DNA from: Planococcus sp. ISL-110
GTDB taxonomy: Bacteria; Bacillota; Bacilli; Bacillales_A; Planococcaceae
Assembly: GCF_018613575.1 (NCBI RefSeq)
Contig: NZ_JAGGPX010000003.1
Coordinates: forward strand, 73,641-137,640
Direction: 5' to 3'
Length of the DNA: 64,000 nt
The translations under genes were made by a program, and so were the position numbers. The notes under the pieces are model-generated. The model searched no databases. It worked only from the letters and a program-made list of their open reading frames with translations, and had not been told where the DNA came from. Positions within the stretch are counted from its first letter, which is position 1, and every line of letters starts with the position of its first letter. Positions 46,869-57,277 of this stretch are shown piece after piece.

Positions 46869-48056
46869 TCAAGACTGATAATGTTGAAAAAATGAATGCG
46901 CAGAGTTTCGCAAAACAGCCAAAAGGTAAAGTGAACCCATGACTATAGTCTCTTCCCTTTTACCAGATACAGGTAATATATCACATAAATTTGTAATTGT
47001 CTTTCTTTTGCTTCTGCTTTCATTAAATAATACCTCGGCCGGCAGCGCGCGTGCATTGTCAAAGTCCACAAAGGTAAAGTGGTCACTGACGGTTTCCAGC
47101 TGGCGCAGGATGTATACATAGTCCTTGTCCTTGAAAATTCCCATGACGATGTGGATCGGCTGTCCAGGAAATGTCTCTTTTATGGTAGCAACCAGTGCAT
47201 CGGCGCTCGCTTTGTTGTGGGCGCCGTCAAAAATGACCCTCGGCAGCACTCTTTCAAAGCGGTAAGCGAGTGTGGCGGATGCCAGGCCAGCATGCGCCTT
47301 TTCTTCGCTGAAATCCAGGCCCAGCAATTCTTTGGCGGCTTCCAGCGCCAGGCTGGCATTTTTTTGCTGATGCAGCCCTTTCAATTTCAATGGTGCGCCT
47401 ATCAGCCCGTCCGGCTCGATCACTTCGGCATGGAGCCGGTTCGCAGTTTCCTGAACGATGTTCATCGCCTCTTGAGGCAGTTCGCCGACGACGACCGGCT
47501 TCCATCTCTTGATGATCCCCGCTTTATGCCGGGCGATTTCTTCTATTGTCCCTCCGAGGAAATGGGTATGGTCAATGGAGATGGAAGGAATGATGGCAAT
47601 ATCGGGACTGATGACATTAGTGCTGTCAAGCGCTCCTCCCATACCCGCTTCAATGATGGCAAAGTCAGGGGCGCGTTTTTGGAAAATGACAAATGCCGCA
47701 GCAGTCAAAAGTTCAAAATCAGTCAACGGCGTTTCCACACTACTCAATTGTTTCATGGCCCATCCGAGCTCTTGCGGACCGACGGGTTTTCCGTCGAGCT
47801 GGATTTGGTCATGGAGGTCCTCAATGCACGGCGAATAGAAATTTCCGACGCTTCGGCCATGTGCCTGCAGGATGGCCGACAGAAAAGCAGCCGTGGAACC
47901 TTTGCCGTTGGTTCCGGCCAGGTGAACGAACCTGCCGCCCTGATGCGGGTTCCCAAGCTCCTCCAGGGCAGCTGTGATCGCTTCCAAGCCCGGATGGATG
48001 GCTGAGTCTGTATGTATATTCCATTTGTTTTTGTATTGTTCAAGTCCAATTATCAT
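46869..48056 (-). CDS. folC: Folylpolyglutamate synthase/dihydrofolate synthase
   Basis: Adds glutamates to folates using ATP. 395 residues from ATG 48056 (MIIGLEQYKNKW), with an AAAGAGG ribosome site. The P-loop is HLAGTNGKGST near residue 48, the conserved AIIEAGMGGALDSTN lies near 125, and the C-terminal domain begins with RVIFDGAHNKASADAL. The family is about 430 residues in B. subtilis, so this one is slightly short. It follows valS in B. subtilis; here two ATP-grasp genes lie between them. Confidence 0.93.
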   Translation of the reverse strand: MIIGLEQYKNKWNIHTDSAIHPGLEAITAALEELGNPHQGGRFVHLAGTNGKGSTAAFLSAILQAHGRSVGNFYSPCIEDLHDQIQLDGKPVGPQELGWAMKQLSSVETPLTDFELLTAAAFVIFQKRAPDFAIIEAGMGGALDSTNVISPDIAIIPSISIDHTHFLGGTIEEIARHKAGIIKRWKPVVVGELPQEAMNIVQETANRLHAEVIEPDGLIGAPLKLKGLHQQKNASLALEAAKELLGLDFSEEKAHAGLASATLAYRFERVLPRVIFDGAHNKASADALVATIKETFPGQPIHIVMGIFKDKDYVYILRQLETVSDHFTFVDFDNARALPAEVLFNESRSKRKTITNLCDILPVSGKREETIVMGSLYLLAVLRNSAHSFFQHYQS

Positions 48057-48127
48057 AAGAAACCTCTTTTCCCCAGTAAACATGATACACTTTTTGAGTA
48101 TGATTATAGCACGAAGGTGGAATGGAT

Positions 48128-48991
48128 ATGATGAGTTGTTGGGTTATTTACAACGGAAGCCTAGTTTCCGATAAATTTGCAGACCAAGCCAGGCTTGTCG
48201 CCGAAGCGGCTGAAAGAGCCGGCATCGCCGTAACAATCCTGAAAAACTACGAGACTGTGATGGATTTATCAGTCAATTTAAGTATACCTGATTTTGCAAT
48301 ATTATTGGATAAAGACATCTTGCTTGGATATTTTTTGAAAAGCCGAGGCGTACCGGTTTACAACGATCCCGCCGTCATCGACTTATGCGACAACAAAGCC
48401 ACACAATATGTCCAATTGGCCGCACAAGGCTTGCCGATGCCGCGGACCATCGTCGCACCGAAAGTCTACCCGAATTTCTCTATAGCAGATTCCGGTTATT
48501 TCGAAGAGGTCATCCACCGGCTGGGCCTGCCGATGATCATCAAAGAAGGCCATGGCTCGTTCGGCATGAAGGTTTATTTGATCGAAACCGAAGAGCAGTT
48601 CTATGAAAAAGTCGATAGCCTCCGAGGCGTCGATTTTGTGTTTCAGGAATTTATCGCCACCAGCCGCGGACGTGACATTCGCGTCAACATTGTCGGCGAC
48701 CGGATTGTTGCAGCCATGTACCGCCAGTCGGAAACGGATTTTCGCGCCAACATCACCAATGGCGGTGTCGCTTCTCCGATCGAACTGACACTTGCTCAAG
48801 AACAGCTGGCATTGGCTGCCGCTCATGCCGTGGGCGCAAGGTTTGCCGGAGTCGATTTGCTGTTCGGCGAAAACAATCAGCCCTTAGTGTGCGAAGTAAA
48901 TGCGGCTGCCCACATCCGCAATATCCTGAATGTCACGGGAGTTAATGTCGCTGATGCCATGATCGCTTATATATTGGAGGACTTGTCATGA
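48128..48991 (+). CDS. ATP-grasp ligase, RimK-like
   Basis: 287 residues. I favour ATG 48128 (7 bp after AAGGTGG); ATGs at 48122 and 48131 are alternatives. The layout is that of RimK/LysX: an N-terminal domain with RGVPVYNDPAVIDLCDNKATQYVQLAAQGLPMPRT, a lid with IIKEGHGSFGMKVYLIE, the FVFQEFIATSRGRDIRVNIVGD strand and the metal-binding end DLLFGENNQPLVCEVNAAAHIRN. Such enzymes join a carboxylate to an amine or thiol at the expense of ATP. The substrate is unknown. It is transcribed divergently from folC and overlaps the next gene by 4 bp. Confidence 0.85.
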   Translation: MMSCWVIYNGSLVSDKFADQARLVAEAAERAGIAVTILKNYETVMDLSVNLSIPDFAILLDKDILLGYFLKSRGVPVYNDPAVIDLCDNKATQYVQLAAQGLPMPRTIVAPKVYPNFSIADSGYFEEVIHRLGLPMIIKEGHGSFGMKVYLIETEEQFYEKVDSLRGVDFVFQEFIATSRGRDIRVNIVGDRIVAAMYRQSETDFRANITNGGVASPIELTLAQEQLALAAAHAVGARFAGVDLLFGENNQPLVCEVNAAAHIRNILNVTGVNVADAMIAYILEDLS

Positions 48992-49785
48992 AACTTCTTT
49001 ATGAAGCGGCGGACGCCAAGCGCAACCGCGGCTTTATCGATGAGCTGCAGCGCTTTGGGGATTTCGAGCTGATTAAGTGGGACGACTGGAGCGAACAGGG
49101 GCTCGAGTCGCTTGTCGATAAACTGGCCGGTCAAAGCGTCCTGTTCCGCGCACGCCGCCCTGAAGCTGCCCGCCATTTGGAAGACCGCGGCATCCGCCTC
49201 GTGAACCGTGCTGAAGTCAATCGAATCGCCAACGACAAATGGCAAAGCTATAAGCTATTTCTGCTGCTGGGCGTTCCGGCCATCCCGACCTACCGGGAAG
49301 CAACGGAATTCCCGTGCATTGCCAAAACGGCGGATGGCCACGGCGGATCTGAAGTGTGGATTATTGGTTGTGCTGAAGAAATTCCAGAAACCTCTTCCCC
49401 ACTGATTTTCCAGCCGGTTGTCCAGCACCAGGCGGATGTTCGTGCTTATGTGATCGGCACGGAAATCGTAGGTGCCGTCAAACGCAGCGCCAATGGCTCT
49501 TTCAAAGCCAATTATTCGCTCGGCGGAAGCATCGAGAAATACGTCCTGACCGCTGCACAGGAAAAAGACGTCCTGCGGATTGCGCGCGCTTTAAACAGCG
49601 ACTATATCGGCATCGACTTTCTGCTGCTAGAAGACGGACAGCACCTATTCAACGAAATCGAAGATCCCGTCGGCGCCCGCTCGTTTTACGAAACACATGA
49701 AGAAAATATTGCAGAACTGCTCTTGGCGCATGTACGTAAGCTGGAAAAACACGCACCATTTCGAAGAGAAGATCGGCCCAAGTAA
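48988..49785 (+). CDS. Second ATP-grasp family protein
   Basis: 265 residues, starting at ATG 48988 after GGAGG and overlapping the upstream ligase gene (ATGA). The segments RGIRLVNRAEVNRIANDKWQSYKLF, CIAKTADGHGGSEVWII, DVRAYVIGTEIVGAVKR and IGIDFLLLEDGQHLFNEIEDPVGAR follow the ATP-grasp order. The first ~75 residues are shorter than usual. It is clearly a partner of the preceding gene, and the two may act in sequence or as a heteromer. Substrate unknown. Confidence 0.82.
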   Translation: MKLLYEAADAKRNRGFIDELQRFGDFELIKWDDWSEQGLESLVDKLAGQSVLFRARRPEAARHLEDRGIRLVNRAEVNRIANDKWQSYKLFLLLGVPAIPTYREATEFPCIAKTADGHGGSEVWIIGCAEEIPETSSPLIFQPVVQHQADVRAYVIGTEIVGAVKRSANGSFKANYSLGGSIEKYVLTAAQEKDVLRIARALNSDYIGIDFLLLEDGQHLFNEIEDPVGARSFYETHEENIAELLLAHVRKLEKHAPFRREDRPK

Positions 49786-49833
49786 CACGTGGATAAGTTT
49801 TGTGATTTTTTTACCTGTAAATATTCTGCAACA

Positions 49834-49961
49834 TAGCGCCGGCGCGTCCAGGGGCTAAGCGAAGCAAGAAGACTGGCGTTCTTTGCCTGGCTTCTTGCGG
49901 GAGCTATGCCCAAAGCGGCCGAAGCGGTGTGTAGCATGTATAATTCTTAACTTCAACTTAA
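49834..49961 (-). repeat. Dispersed repeat family A, full copy in ATP-grasp/valS gap
   Basis: Reverse complement of the copy at 31679 with few changes: starts TAGCGCCGGCGCGTCCAGGG, has GCAAGAAG (49864-49871)/CTTCTTGC (49891-49898), then ATGCCCAAAGCGGCCGAAGC and a terminal AACTTCAACTTAA. Confidence 0.8.
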
Positions 49962-49985
49962 TGGCTTGTAAAACACTATAAACCG

Positions 49986-50022
49986 AAAAAACCGCTCTCC
50001 CATTTGGGAAAGCGGTTTTTTG
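49986..50022 (-). terminator. Terminator after valS
   Basis: Arms CCGCTTTCCC/GGGAGAGCGG followed by TTTTTT on the minus strand, and T-rich on the other side. It can serve both convergent genes. Confidence 0.85.
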
Positions 50023-50028
50023 CATCTA

Positions 50029-52662
50029 TTACAGGTTCTGCAATTCTTCAATGCGTTTTTCAACCGTTGCGTGTTTTTCCACGTAATCGGCCTGTTTCGC
50101 ACGTTCTTCTGCAACAACGGCTTCTGGTGCTTTGGAAACAAAGCGTTCGTTCGACAATTTGCCGCTGACGAGCTGGACTTCTTTCGCCCATTTTTCCAGT
50201 TCTTTCTGCAGACGCGCAAGCTCTGCATCAATGTCGATCAAGCCTTCAAGCGGCATGAACAATTCAGCACCGGACACAACAGCAGACATCGACTTTTCAG
50301 GAGCTTCGATGTTTTGGCCGATTGTCAAGGTTTCGGGGTTGCAGAAACGTTCGATATACGCTGCGTTCGCTTCAAGCACGGCATGCGTACCCGCGTCTTT
50401 TGCTGAAATCGTCAATGGCACTTTTTTGCTCATCGGCGACTGCACTTCTGCGCGGATGGTCCGCACAGAACGGATCACGTCCATCAACAGCTTCATGCTC
50501 GTAGACTGGCTTTGGTCGGTCAAAGAATCATCCACTGTCGGCCATGCCGCAATGGTAATGGATTCGCCTTGGTGCGGCAGATTCTGCCAGATTTCTTCCG
50601 TGATGAACGGCATGAACGGGTGCAACAAACGCATCGTGTTATCAAGTACATACGCAAGAACCGAACGCGTCATTTTCTTCGCTTCTTCATCTTCACCGTA
50701 TAATGGCAGTTTCGACATTTCGATGTACCAGTCACAGAAATCATCCCAGATAAAGTTATAAAGCGAGCGCCCAACTTCACCAAATTCGTAGCGTTCTGCA
50801 AGATCAGTCACCTGTTCGATGGTTTCATTCAAACGGGTCAGGATCCATGAATCGGCTACGGATTTTTTGCCGGAAAGATCGATTTGGTCGTAAGTCATGC
50901 CTTCCATGTTCATCAACGCAAAACGGGAAGCATTCCAGATTTTATTGGCAAAGTTCCAGACAGACTCGACTTTGTCGTTCGCGTAGCGAAGATCCTGTCC
51001 AGGAGACGAAGCCGTCGCCAGGAAGTAACGCAGGGAATCCGCTCCGTACTCGGAAATAACATCCATCGGATCGACGCCGTTGCCGAGCGATTTGGACATT
51101 TTGCGTCCTTCTGCGTCGCGCACGAGTCCGTGGATCAAGACGTCTTTGAACGGTTTTTCACCCGTAAATTCAAGTGCCTGGAAAATCATCCGGGATACCC
51201 AGAAATTGATGATGTCATAGCCTGTCACCAACGCATCGGTCGGGTAGTAGCGGCTCAGGTCATCGTTTTCTTCCGGCCAGCCGAGTGTCGAGAACGGCCA
51301 TAGGGCAGAGGAGAACCACGTATCGAGAACGTCTTCGTCCTGCGTCCAGTTTTCAGCGTCAGCCGGCGCTTCGTGGCCTACGTAGATTTCACCCGTTTCG
51401 TTATGGTACCAGGCCGGAATTTGATGCCCCCACCAAAGCTGGCGTGAAATACACCAGTCGCGGATGTTTTCCATCCAGTGCAGGTAAGTTTTCTCGAAAC
51501 GGTCCGGTACAAAATTAACACCCGCATCCGTTTTCTGTGCTTCCACCGAAGCGGCAGCAAGCGGCTTCATGTCAACAAACCATTGCGTGGACAGGTAAGG
51601 CTCAACAACTGCCCCGCTGCGCTCAGAATGGCCAACCGAATGCAGGTGTTCTTCGATTTTGAACAAAACATCCATGTCCTGCAGGTCTTTGACGATTTGT
51701 TTGCGGCATTCGAAACGGTCAAGCCCTTCGTATTTGCCGGCGTTTTCGTTCATCGAACCGTCTTCGTGCATGATCAATACGCGTTCCAGGTTGTGGCGAT
51801 TGCCGATTTCAAAGTCATTCGGGTCGTGTGCCGGCGTGATTTTCACGGCGCCGCTTCCGAATTCCATGTCCACGTAATCGTCCGCAACAATTTCCATTTC
51901 GCGGCCGATAATCGGCAGGATGACTTTTTTGCCGATCAAATGTTGGTAGCGCTCGTCTTTCGGGTGTACCGCAACCGCTGTATCGCCTAGCATCGTTTCG
52001 GGGCGGGTCGTCGCGATTTCGATATGCCCGCTGCCGTCTGCTAGCGGGTAGCGCATATGGTAAAACGCACCTTGTACGTCTTTGTAGATAACTTCAATAT
52101 CGGAAATGGCGGTTTTGGTATTCGGATCCCAGTTGATGATGTATTTGCCGCGGTAAATCAGTTTTTTCTCATACAGTTTCACGAACACTTCGCGCACTGC
52201 TTTTGACAAACCGTCATCTAAGGTAAAACGCTCACGGGAGTAGTCTAGCCCAAGGCCCAGTTTTGCCCATTGCTCACGGATATGGCCCGCGTACTGGTCT
52301 TTCCATTTCCATGATTCTTCAAGAAACGCTTCACGGCCTAAGTCATAGCGTGAACGCCCTTCTTCTTTCAGCTTGCCTTCCACTTTCGCCTGCGTTGCAA
52401 TGCCGGCATGGTCCATCCCTGGAAGCCATAGCGCGTCAAAGCCCTGCATGCGTTTCATGCGTGTCATAATGTCCTGCAAAGTCGTGTCCCAAGCATGCCC
52501 TAAATGCAGCTTGCCGGTAACGTTCGGCGGCGGAATCACAATGGTATACGGCGTTTTTCCGCTTTCCGGTTTTGCTTCGAAGAATTTGTTGTTGACCCAC
52601 CACTCATAACGCCCTTTTTCAATCGATTGCGGATCATACTTGGTCGACATTTGTTCAGTCAT
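50029..52662 (-). CDS. valS: Valyl-tRNA synthetase
   Basis: 877 residues from ATG 52662 ([10 protein letters not shown]), with a perfect AGGAGG; the longer frame runs into the leader. Class I motifs are [14 protein letters not shown] (HIGH) near residue 48 and [10 protein letters not shown] (KMSKS) near 525. An editing domain ([14 protein letters not shown]) and a C-terminal coiled coil ([20 protein letters not shown]) follow the usual ValRS plan. It is controlled by a T-box. Confidence 0.98.
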   Translation of the reverse strand: MTEQMSTKYDPQSIEKGRYEWWVNNKFFEAKPESGKTPYTIVIPPPNVTGKLHLGHAWDTTLQDIMTRMKRMQGFDALWLPGMDHAGIATQAKVEGKLKEEGRSRYDLGREAFLEESWKWKDQYAGHIREQWAKLGLGLDYSRERFTLDDGLSKAVREVFVKLYEKKLIYRGKYIINWDPNTKTAISDIEVIYKDVQGAFYHMRYPLADGSGHIEIATTRPETMLGDTAVAVHPKDERYQHLIGKKVILPIIGREMEIVADDYVDMEFGSGAVKITPAHDPNDFEIGNRHNLERVLIMHEDGSMNENAGKYEGLDRFECRKQIVKDLQDMDVLFKIEEHLHSVGHSERSGAVVEPYLSTQWFVDMKPLAAASVEAQKTDAGVNFVPDRFEKTYLHWMENIRDWCISRQLWWGHQIPAWYHNETGEIYVGHEAPADAENWTQDEDVLDTWFSSALWPFSTLGWPEENDDLSRYYPTDALVTGYDIINFWVSRMIFQALEFTGEKPFKDVLIHGLVRDAEGRKMSKSLGNGVDPMDVISEYGADSLRYFLATASSPGQDLRYANDKVESVWNFANKIWNASRFALMNMEGMTYDQIDLSGKKSVADSWILTRLNETIEQVTDLAERYEFGEVGRSLYNFIWDDFCDWYIEMSKLPLYGEDEEAKKMTRSVLAYVLDNTMRLLHPFMPFITEEIWQNLPHQGESITIAAWPTVDDSLTDQSQSTSMKLLMDVIRSVRTIRAEVQSPMSKKVPLTISAKDAGTHAVLEANAAYIERFCNPETLTIGQNIEAPEKSMSAVVSGAELFMPLEGLIDIDAELARLQKELEKWAKEVQLVSGKLSNERFVSKAPEAVVAEERAKQADYVEKHATVEKRIEELQNL

Positions 52663-52689
52663 TGGAATTCCTCCTCTAATTTCTGGCAA

Positions 52690-52945
52690 AACGCAAAAAA
52701 CTCCTATCGTCTGTAAAGGACGAAGGAGTTTTTCGCGGTACCACCTTTATACACAGGTCCACTTGCACACCTGGCTCTCAAGTTTCATAACGGATGTTAA
52801 ATCCGGTTCCCGCTACTCGTTTCACGGCAACTGCTCCGAGGTGACATTCAAATGTGTGTTCATGAAAACCTCTCACCACTCGGTCTTCTCTCTGAAATGC
52901 ACGCACACCCTACTATCCTCTTCAACGCATGAATATCTAATTACT
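52690..52945 (-). promoter_or_regulatory. T-box leader of valS
   Basis: On the minus strand the conserved AAAGGTGGTACCGCG (52733-52749 region) is followed by a terminator with arms AACTCCTTCGTCC/GACGATAGGAGTT and T run. The specifier is probably the valine codon GTC at 52843-52845, in the context GAATGTCACC. This fits valS. Confidence 0.93.
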
Positions 52946-52948
52946 CCC

Positions 52949-52978
52949 ATTGTACTCAATATCAGGTTTTAGCGTCAA
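52949..52978 (-). promoter_or_regulatory. Promoter of valS leader
   Basis: -35 TTGACG (52973-52978) and -10 TACAAT (52949-52954), 18 bp apart on the minus strand. The -35 lies inside the last codons of the upstream AbrB-family gene. Confidence 0.65.
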
Positions 52979-54005
52979 GCTTTTTTACAACGTACGCGAC
53001 GACCGGCGCCGCCACCAGCAAGATGAAAAACAGGCGGAACAGCTGGAAGCCGGTGATGAGTGCCACATCGCCTCCGACCGCCAACGCCGTAATCGCCATT
53101 TCGGCAATGCCGCCGGGTGCTGCGCTCAGGAAAAAATCAAGGAATAGGTATTCAGGCAGCCACTGTGCAAGGACCATCGCAATCAGTACGGTAAACCCGA
53201 TGAGCAGCACATTGTTCAAGACAATCGCAGCGCCCAGCCGGAACGTCAGCTTGTCGCCGATCCCTTCCATCTGAAGGCCCAGGCTTGCACCGATGAAAAC
53301 TTGCGCGATGGCAATGAGCCAGTACGGCATGTCGATCAGGACATCTCCCGACACCGTCTGGACAACGGCCAGCGTCAAAATTGGCGCCAGCAGTTCAGCC
53401 GCCGGAAAGCCGATCCGTTTCATTCCAGTGAATAGCACTATCCCTACAACGAACGCCAACAGGAACAACAAGGGCGAAAACACGAATATCCGCTGTTCCA
53501 TTTCCCCTGCGCTTCTGCCGTTCAGAAAAATCGTCAAGAACGGCACAATTGTCACCACCATGAAAATCCGGATGGTCTGCATCATTGTCACGACGGTAAT
53601 GTTCGCTGAAGGGATGTCTTCGGCAAGGACCACCATCTGTGCCAAGCCACCGGGAATCGACCCGAGCAGGCTGGTCGCCAGGCTTTCATGGACCATGCGC
53701 TTGAACAACAGCCCCAGCCCAATCGACAGCGCCACGACCGAAACCGTCATGAACGCCATATACGGCAAATCCACCGCCATCAATAACACCGCATCCCGCG
53801 TAAACGACGACCCGATCTGAATGCCCAGCATCACCAAACCCGCTGTCCGCAATATTTTGGGCCAGTGCAAAGGGATGTTGGTGAATTGATTGACCAACAG
53901 CAGGACGAACATCGGCCCCAGCAGCCACGGCAGGAACATGCCGATCGCTTCAAACAGCGCTCCCGCTGCAGCCGCAATGATTGCGGTCGCTCCTAATGGC
54001 CTCAT
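52962..54005 (-). CDS. AbrB family membrane protein (putative transporter)
   Basis: 347 residues from the third ATG of an ATGATGATG run (54005), which best fits the AAGAGGG ribosome site. Nine or ten membrane helices are arranged as two repeats, starting AIIAAAAGALFEAIGMFLPWLLGPMFV and later YWLIAIAQVFIGASLGLQMEG. The SIPGGLAQMVVLAEDI and AAPGGIAEMAITALAVGGD segments are the duplicated family hallmark. The family was misnamed ammonia monooxygenase and is distinct from the AbrB transcription factor. Its substrate is unknown. It follows the hemL terminator. Confidence 0.88.
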   Translation of the reverse strand: MRPLGATAIIAAAAGALFEAIGMFLPWLLGPMFVLLLVNQFTNIPLHWPKILRTAGLVMLGIQIGSSFTRDAVLLMAVDLPYMAFMTVSVVALSIGLGLLFKRMVHESLATSLLGSIPGGLAQMVVLAEDIPSANITVVTMMQTIRIFMVVTIVPFLTIFLNGRSAGEMEQRIFVFSPLLFLLAFVVGIVLFTGMKRIGFPAAELLAPILTLAVVQTVSGDVLIDMPYWLIAIAQVFIGASLGLQMEGIGDKLTFRLGAAIVLNNVLLIGFTVLIAMVLAQWLPEYLFLDFFLSAAPGGIAEMAITALAVGGDVALITGFQLFRLFFILLVAAPVVAYVVKKLDAKT

Positions 54006-54312
54006 CATCATCCCTCTTTTCCACGTGTCCTCGATGCTTTCTATGTTACACGAAATAAAGGGATGCGTGGGCGGTGGACGTTTTCTTGATGCAGTCATTC
54101 CATTAAAAATTCCCGAAAATAAAAAAAACGCTGAAGCATCCGGATTATCCAGACGCTTCAGCGTTTTTGAATATATTAAATTAAAAAAATTCCCTATTAT
54201 AGAAAAATCATAAACTATTCCGTGAAGCCAGCCTATCTTTTATTACTTCTACATAAAAGATATGGAGCAACACAGCGGAATATCCGTAAATAACGAATAC
54301 TATTAAACTTTA
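54006..54312. other. Intergenic stretch between AbrB-family gene and hemL
   Basis: 307 bp of A+T-rich DNA with the hemL terminator at 54122-54170. An ATGGAGCAACACAGCGGAATATCC segment near 54260 resembles one near 60826 and may be the end of a degraded repeat. I see no gene. Confidence 0.55.
54122..54170 (-). terminator. Terminator after hemL
   Basis: Perfect 10 bp arms ACGCTGAAGC/GCTTCAGCGT followed by eight T on the minus strand, at the end of the hem operon. Confidence 0.85.
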
Positions 54313-55599
54313 TTAGCGTGCCAATTTAGCAAACACGGTATGGAATGCTTCCACGGTTTTCGCAATATGCTCTTCCGTATGGGCAGTCGATAAGAACATG
54401 CCTTCAAACTGGGACGGCGGCAGGAAGATGCCTTCTTCCGCCATCAAGCGGTAATAATCCGCGAACAGATCAGTGTCCGAAGTTTTTGCTGTTTCAAAAT
54501 CGACCACGTCTTTGTTGGTGAAGAAGAAACCAATCATCGAACCGGCACGGTTGACGGTATGCGGGATATTGTATTTCGTCGCCGCTTCCCGGAAGCCTTT
54601 TTCAAGCTGATCGCCGCGTTCGATAAAGAATTCGTAGCTTTCTTCCGTCAAGCGGGACAAAGTTTCAAAACCTGCGCGCATCGCCAGCGGATTGCCGGAC
54701 AAAGTGCCTGCCTGGTAGATCGAACCGCTTGGTGCGACCTGCTGCATGATTTCACGCTTGCCGCCGAACGCGCCGACCGGCAAACCGCCACCGATAACTT
54801 TGCCGAGGCAAGTCATGTCCGGTGTAACGCCGAAATAGCCCTGTGCACAATTAAAGCCAACGCGGAAACCGGTCATGACTTCATCAAAAATCAGAATCGT
54901 GCCGTTTTCTTTTGTCAGATTGCGCAGCTCCTGCAAGAAGCCTTCGTTTGGCGGCACAACGCCCATATTGCCGGCCACCGGCTCAACAATAACTGCAGCC
55001 AAGTCGTCGCCGAATTCCTTGAAAGCCAGTCGCAGGCTTTCGAGGTCGTTGTACGGAACCGTAATGGTGTTTTTGGCAATCGACTCTGGAACGCCCGGTG
55101 AATCCGGCAAACCTAAAGTCGCAACGCCTGAACCTGCTTTGATCAACAGGCTGTCGCCGTGGCCGTGGTAGCAGCCTTCGAATTTCAGGATTTTGTCGCG
55201 TCCGGTATAGCCGCGCGCCACGCGCAATGCGCTCATCGTCGCTTCTGTTCCGGACGATACCATGCGGACCATTTCAATCGATGGCACGCGTTCCATGACA
55301 AGTTTCGCCATGGTGTTTTCCAGGACAGTCGGTGCGCCGAATGACGTGCCGAGTGCTGCTGTTTCCTGAATCGCTTCCACCACTTCCGGATGGGCATGGC
55401 CCAAAATCAGCGGCCCCCATGACAGGACGTAATCGATGTACGTGTTGCCGTCAATGTCGGTAATGGTTGCTCCGCTGCCGGATTGCATGAAAATCGGGTC
55501 CATATTGACCGATTTAAAGGCACGGACCGGGCTGTTGACGCCGCCCGGCATTAATGTTTTTGCTTCAGTGAATGCTGCCAATGATTTTTCGTATGTCAT
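54313..55599 (-). CDS. hemL: Glutamate-1-semialdehyde 2,1-aminomutase
   Basis: A PLP enzyme making 5-aminolevulinate for haem. 428 residues. N-terminal [11 protein letters not shown], substrate segment [17 protein letters not shown], and the PLP-lysine in [17 protein letters not shown] near residue 268 are present. It ends the hemAXCDBL operon. The start overlaps the hemB stop codon by 4 bp. Confidence 0.97.
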   Translation of the reverse strand: MTYEKSLAAFTEAKTLMPGGVNSPVRAFKSVNMDPIFMQSGSGATITDIDGNTYIDYVLSWGPLILGHAHPEVVEAIQETAALGTSFGAPTVLENTMAKLVMERVPSIEMVRMVSSGTEATMSALRVARGYTGRDKILKFEGCYHGHGDSLLIKAGSGVATLGLPDSPGVPESIAKNTITVPYNDLESLRLAFKEFGDDLAAVIVEPVAGNMGVVPPNEGFLQELRNLTKENGTILIFDEVMTGFRVGFNCAQGYFGVTPDMTCLGKVIGGGLPVGAFGGKREIMQQVAPSGSIYQAGTLSGNPLAMRAGFETLSRLTEESYEFFIERGDQLEKGFREAATKYNIPHTVNRAGSMIGFFFTNKDVVDFETAKTSDTDLFADYYRLMAEEGIFLPPSQFEGMFLSTAHTEEHIAKTVEAFHTVFAKLAR

Positions 55600-56579
55600 T
55601 TGGTTCCCTCCAACCAGCGTGCTGCATCTTTTGCGTGATACGTCATGACGATATCCGCTCCTGCGCGCTTCATGCTAAGTAGCGTTTCCAAAACGATTTT
55701 CTCTTCGTCGATCCAGCCGTTTGCTGCAGCTGCTTTGACCATGGCATACTCGCCTGATACGTTGTAGGCGACAATCGGAATATCGAAATTATCGCGGACT
55801 TCGCGGATGATGTCCAAATACGACAGCGCCGGTTTGACAATCATGAAATCTGCGCCTTCCTGGACATCGGAAGTTGCTTCACGCAAGGCTTCCATGCGGT
55901 TTGCCGGATCCATCTGATAAGTTTTGCGGTCGCCGAATTGAGGCGTGCTGTGAGCCGCTTCACGGAATGGTCCGTAATAAGCGGATGAATACTTGACGCC
56001 ATAAGACATGATCGGCGTATTTTCAAATCCGGCCTGGTCCAGTCCGTAACGGATCGCTGCCACAAAACCGTCCATCATATTCGATGGTGCGATGATGTCA
56101 GCCCCGGCTTTTGCCTGGGACACGGCCGTGCGCGCCAATAGATCAAGCGATTCGTCGTTCAGGATGACGCCGTTTTCGATTACGCCGCAATGGCCGTGAT
56201 CGGTGTATTGGCATAGGCAGGTATCAGCGATGACCAGCAATTCAGGATGGCGTTCTTTTGCGAATCGGATCGCTTCCTGGGTGATGCCGTGGTCGTGGTA
56301 AGCCTGCGTGCCGAGTGCGTCTTTGTCGTTCGGTACGCCGAAAAGAATGACGGAAGGAATTCCAAGATCAACGACTTCGTCCAGTTCTTCGCCCAATTTA
56401 TCCAGTGAAAAATGGAAAACACCCGGCATCGACGAAATCTCATGTTTGATGTTCTCGCCTTCGACAACAAAAATCGGATAAATGAAATCCTCTTTATGCA
56501 AGCTCGTTTCGCGGACCATTGACCGGATATTGGCTGAACCGCGCAAACGGCGGTGACGGTTAAAATTCAATTCTTTCAT
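55596..56579 (-). CDS. hemB: Porphobilinogen synthase (ALA dehydratase)
   Basis: Condenses two 5-aminolevulinates. 327 residues. The zinc-binding [16 protein letters not shown] near residue 120 retains all three cysteines, so this is the zinc-dependent type. Active-site lysines lie in [18 protein letters not shown] and [11 protein letters not shown]. Translationally coupled to hemD and hemL. Confidence 0.97.
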   Translation of the reverse strand: MKELNFNRHRRLRGSANIRSMVRETSLHKEDFIYPIFVVEGENIKHEISSMPGVFHFSLDKLGEELDEVVDLGIPSVILFGVPNDKDALGTQAYHDHGITQEAIRFAKERHPELLVIADTCLCQYTDHGHCGVIENGVILNDESLDLLARTAVSQAKAGADIIAPSNMMDGFVAAIRYGLDQAGFENTPIMSYGVKYSSAYYGPFREAAHSTPQFGDRKTYQMDPANRMEALREATSDVQEGADFMIVKPALSYLDIIREVRDNFDIPIVAYNVSGEYAMVKAAAANGWIDEEKIVLETLLSMKRAGADIVMTYHAKDAARWLEGTK

Positions 56580-57277
56580 TTCGACAAACTTCCTTTCGCT
56601 ATTTCGTTGATGACTTCTATATAAGTATATTTTTCAGGAGTAAAATCCACCGTTCCACCGTTTGCTAAAATGGCTTGTTTCGTGACATGGCCAATTGCAG
56701 CGGTGCGGATATTCGACCAGTTGCCCCCTGCCTGACGGTAAGCCGACACAGCAGAAGGGCTGGCAAAAAGAATGATGATGTTTTCCAGCCCCACCAGTTT
56801 TTCGGCGTTTTCCAGATTCAGGACCGTGTCGTAGACCGTCCATTCATCCACCTGCATCGGCATCGAGGCGATGGTATTTTTCGCCATGGATCCTTTGATG
56901 AAGAGGCATTTGGCATTTCCAGCAATAGCAGGAAATTCCTGAATAAAATGGTCGGCGCTGAAAATCTGCGGAATAAACTCGGGGGTGTAGCCATGCTGCT
57001 GCAGAACAGCAGCTGTCTGGTCCCCAACCGCCGCAATTTTCGCCTGTATGGTTTCATGAAGCTGGCAAAACGCCTGTGCGCTGGTGCGGCTCGTGAAAAT
57101 CAGCCAGTCGTAACCATTAAAATCGGGCTTTTCCGACTGGCGGATTGAAGTTGTAACAAGTGGCAGGTAAAGCGTTTCCGCTCCCAGCGATTGCGCATGG
57201 CGAAACGCTTCCACCGGTTCTCTGGAGCCGGTGAAAACGATTGTTTCGCCTGCGAGCAACTGTTTTTCCTTAGACAT
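56576..57277 (-). CDS. hemD: Uroporphyrinogen-III synthase
   Basis: 233 residues of the fast-diverging HemD fold, two alpha/beta domains. Recognisable segments are [55 protein letters not shown] and [16 protein letters not shown]. Position between hemC and hemB supports the assignment. Confidence 0.93.
   Translation of the reverse strand: MSKEKQLLAGETIVFTGSREPVEAFRHAQSLGAETLYLPLVTTSIRQSEKPDFNGYDWLIFTSRTSAQAFCQLHETIQAKIAAVGDQTAAVLQQHGYTPEFIPQIFSADHFIQEFPAIAGNAKCLFIKGSMAKNTIASMPMQVDEWTVYDTVLNLENAEKLVGLENIIILFASPSAVSAYRQAGGNWSNIRTAAIGHVTKQAILANGGTVDFTPEKYTYIEVINEIAKGSLSK

Noticed and set aside
47079..48005. Plus-strand frame of 308 codons
   Set aside because: Antisense to folC, which has clear family motifs.
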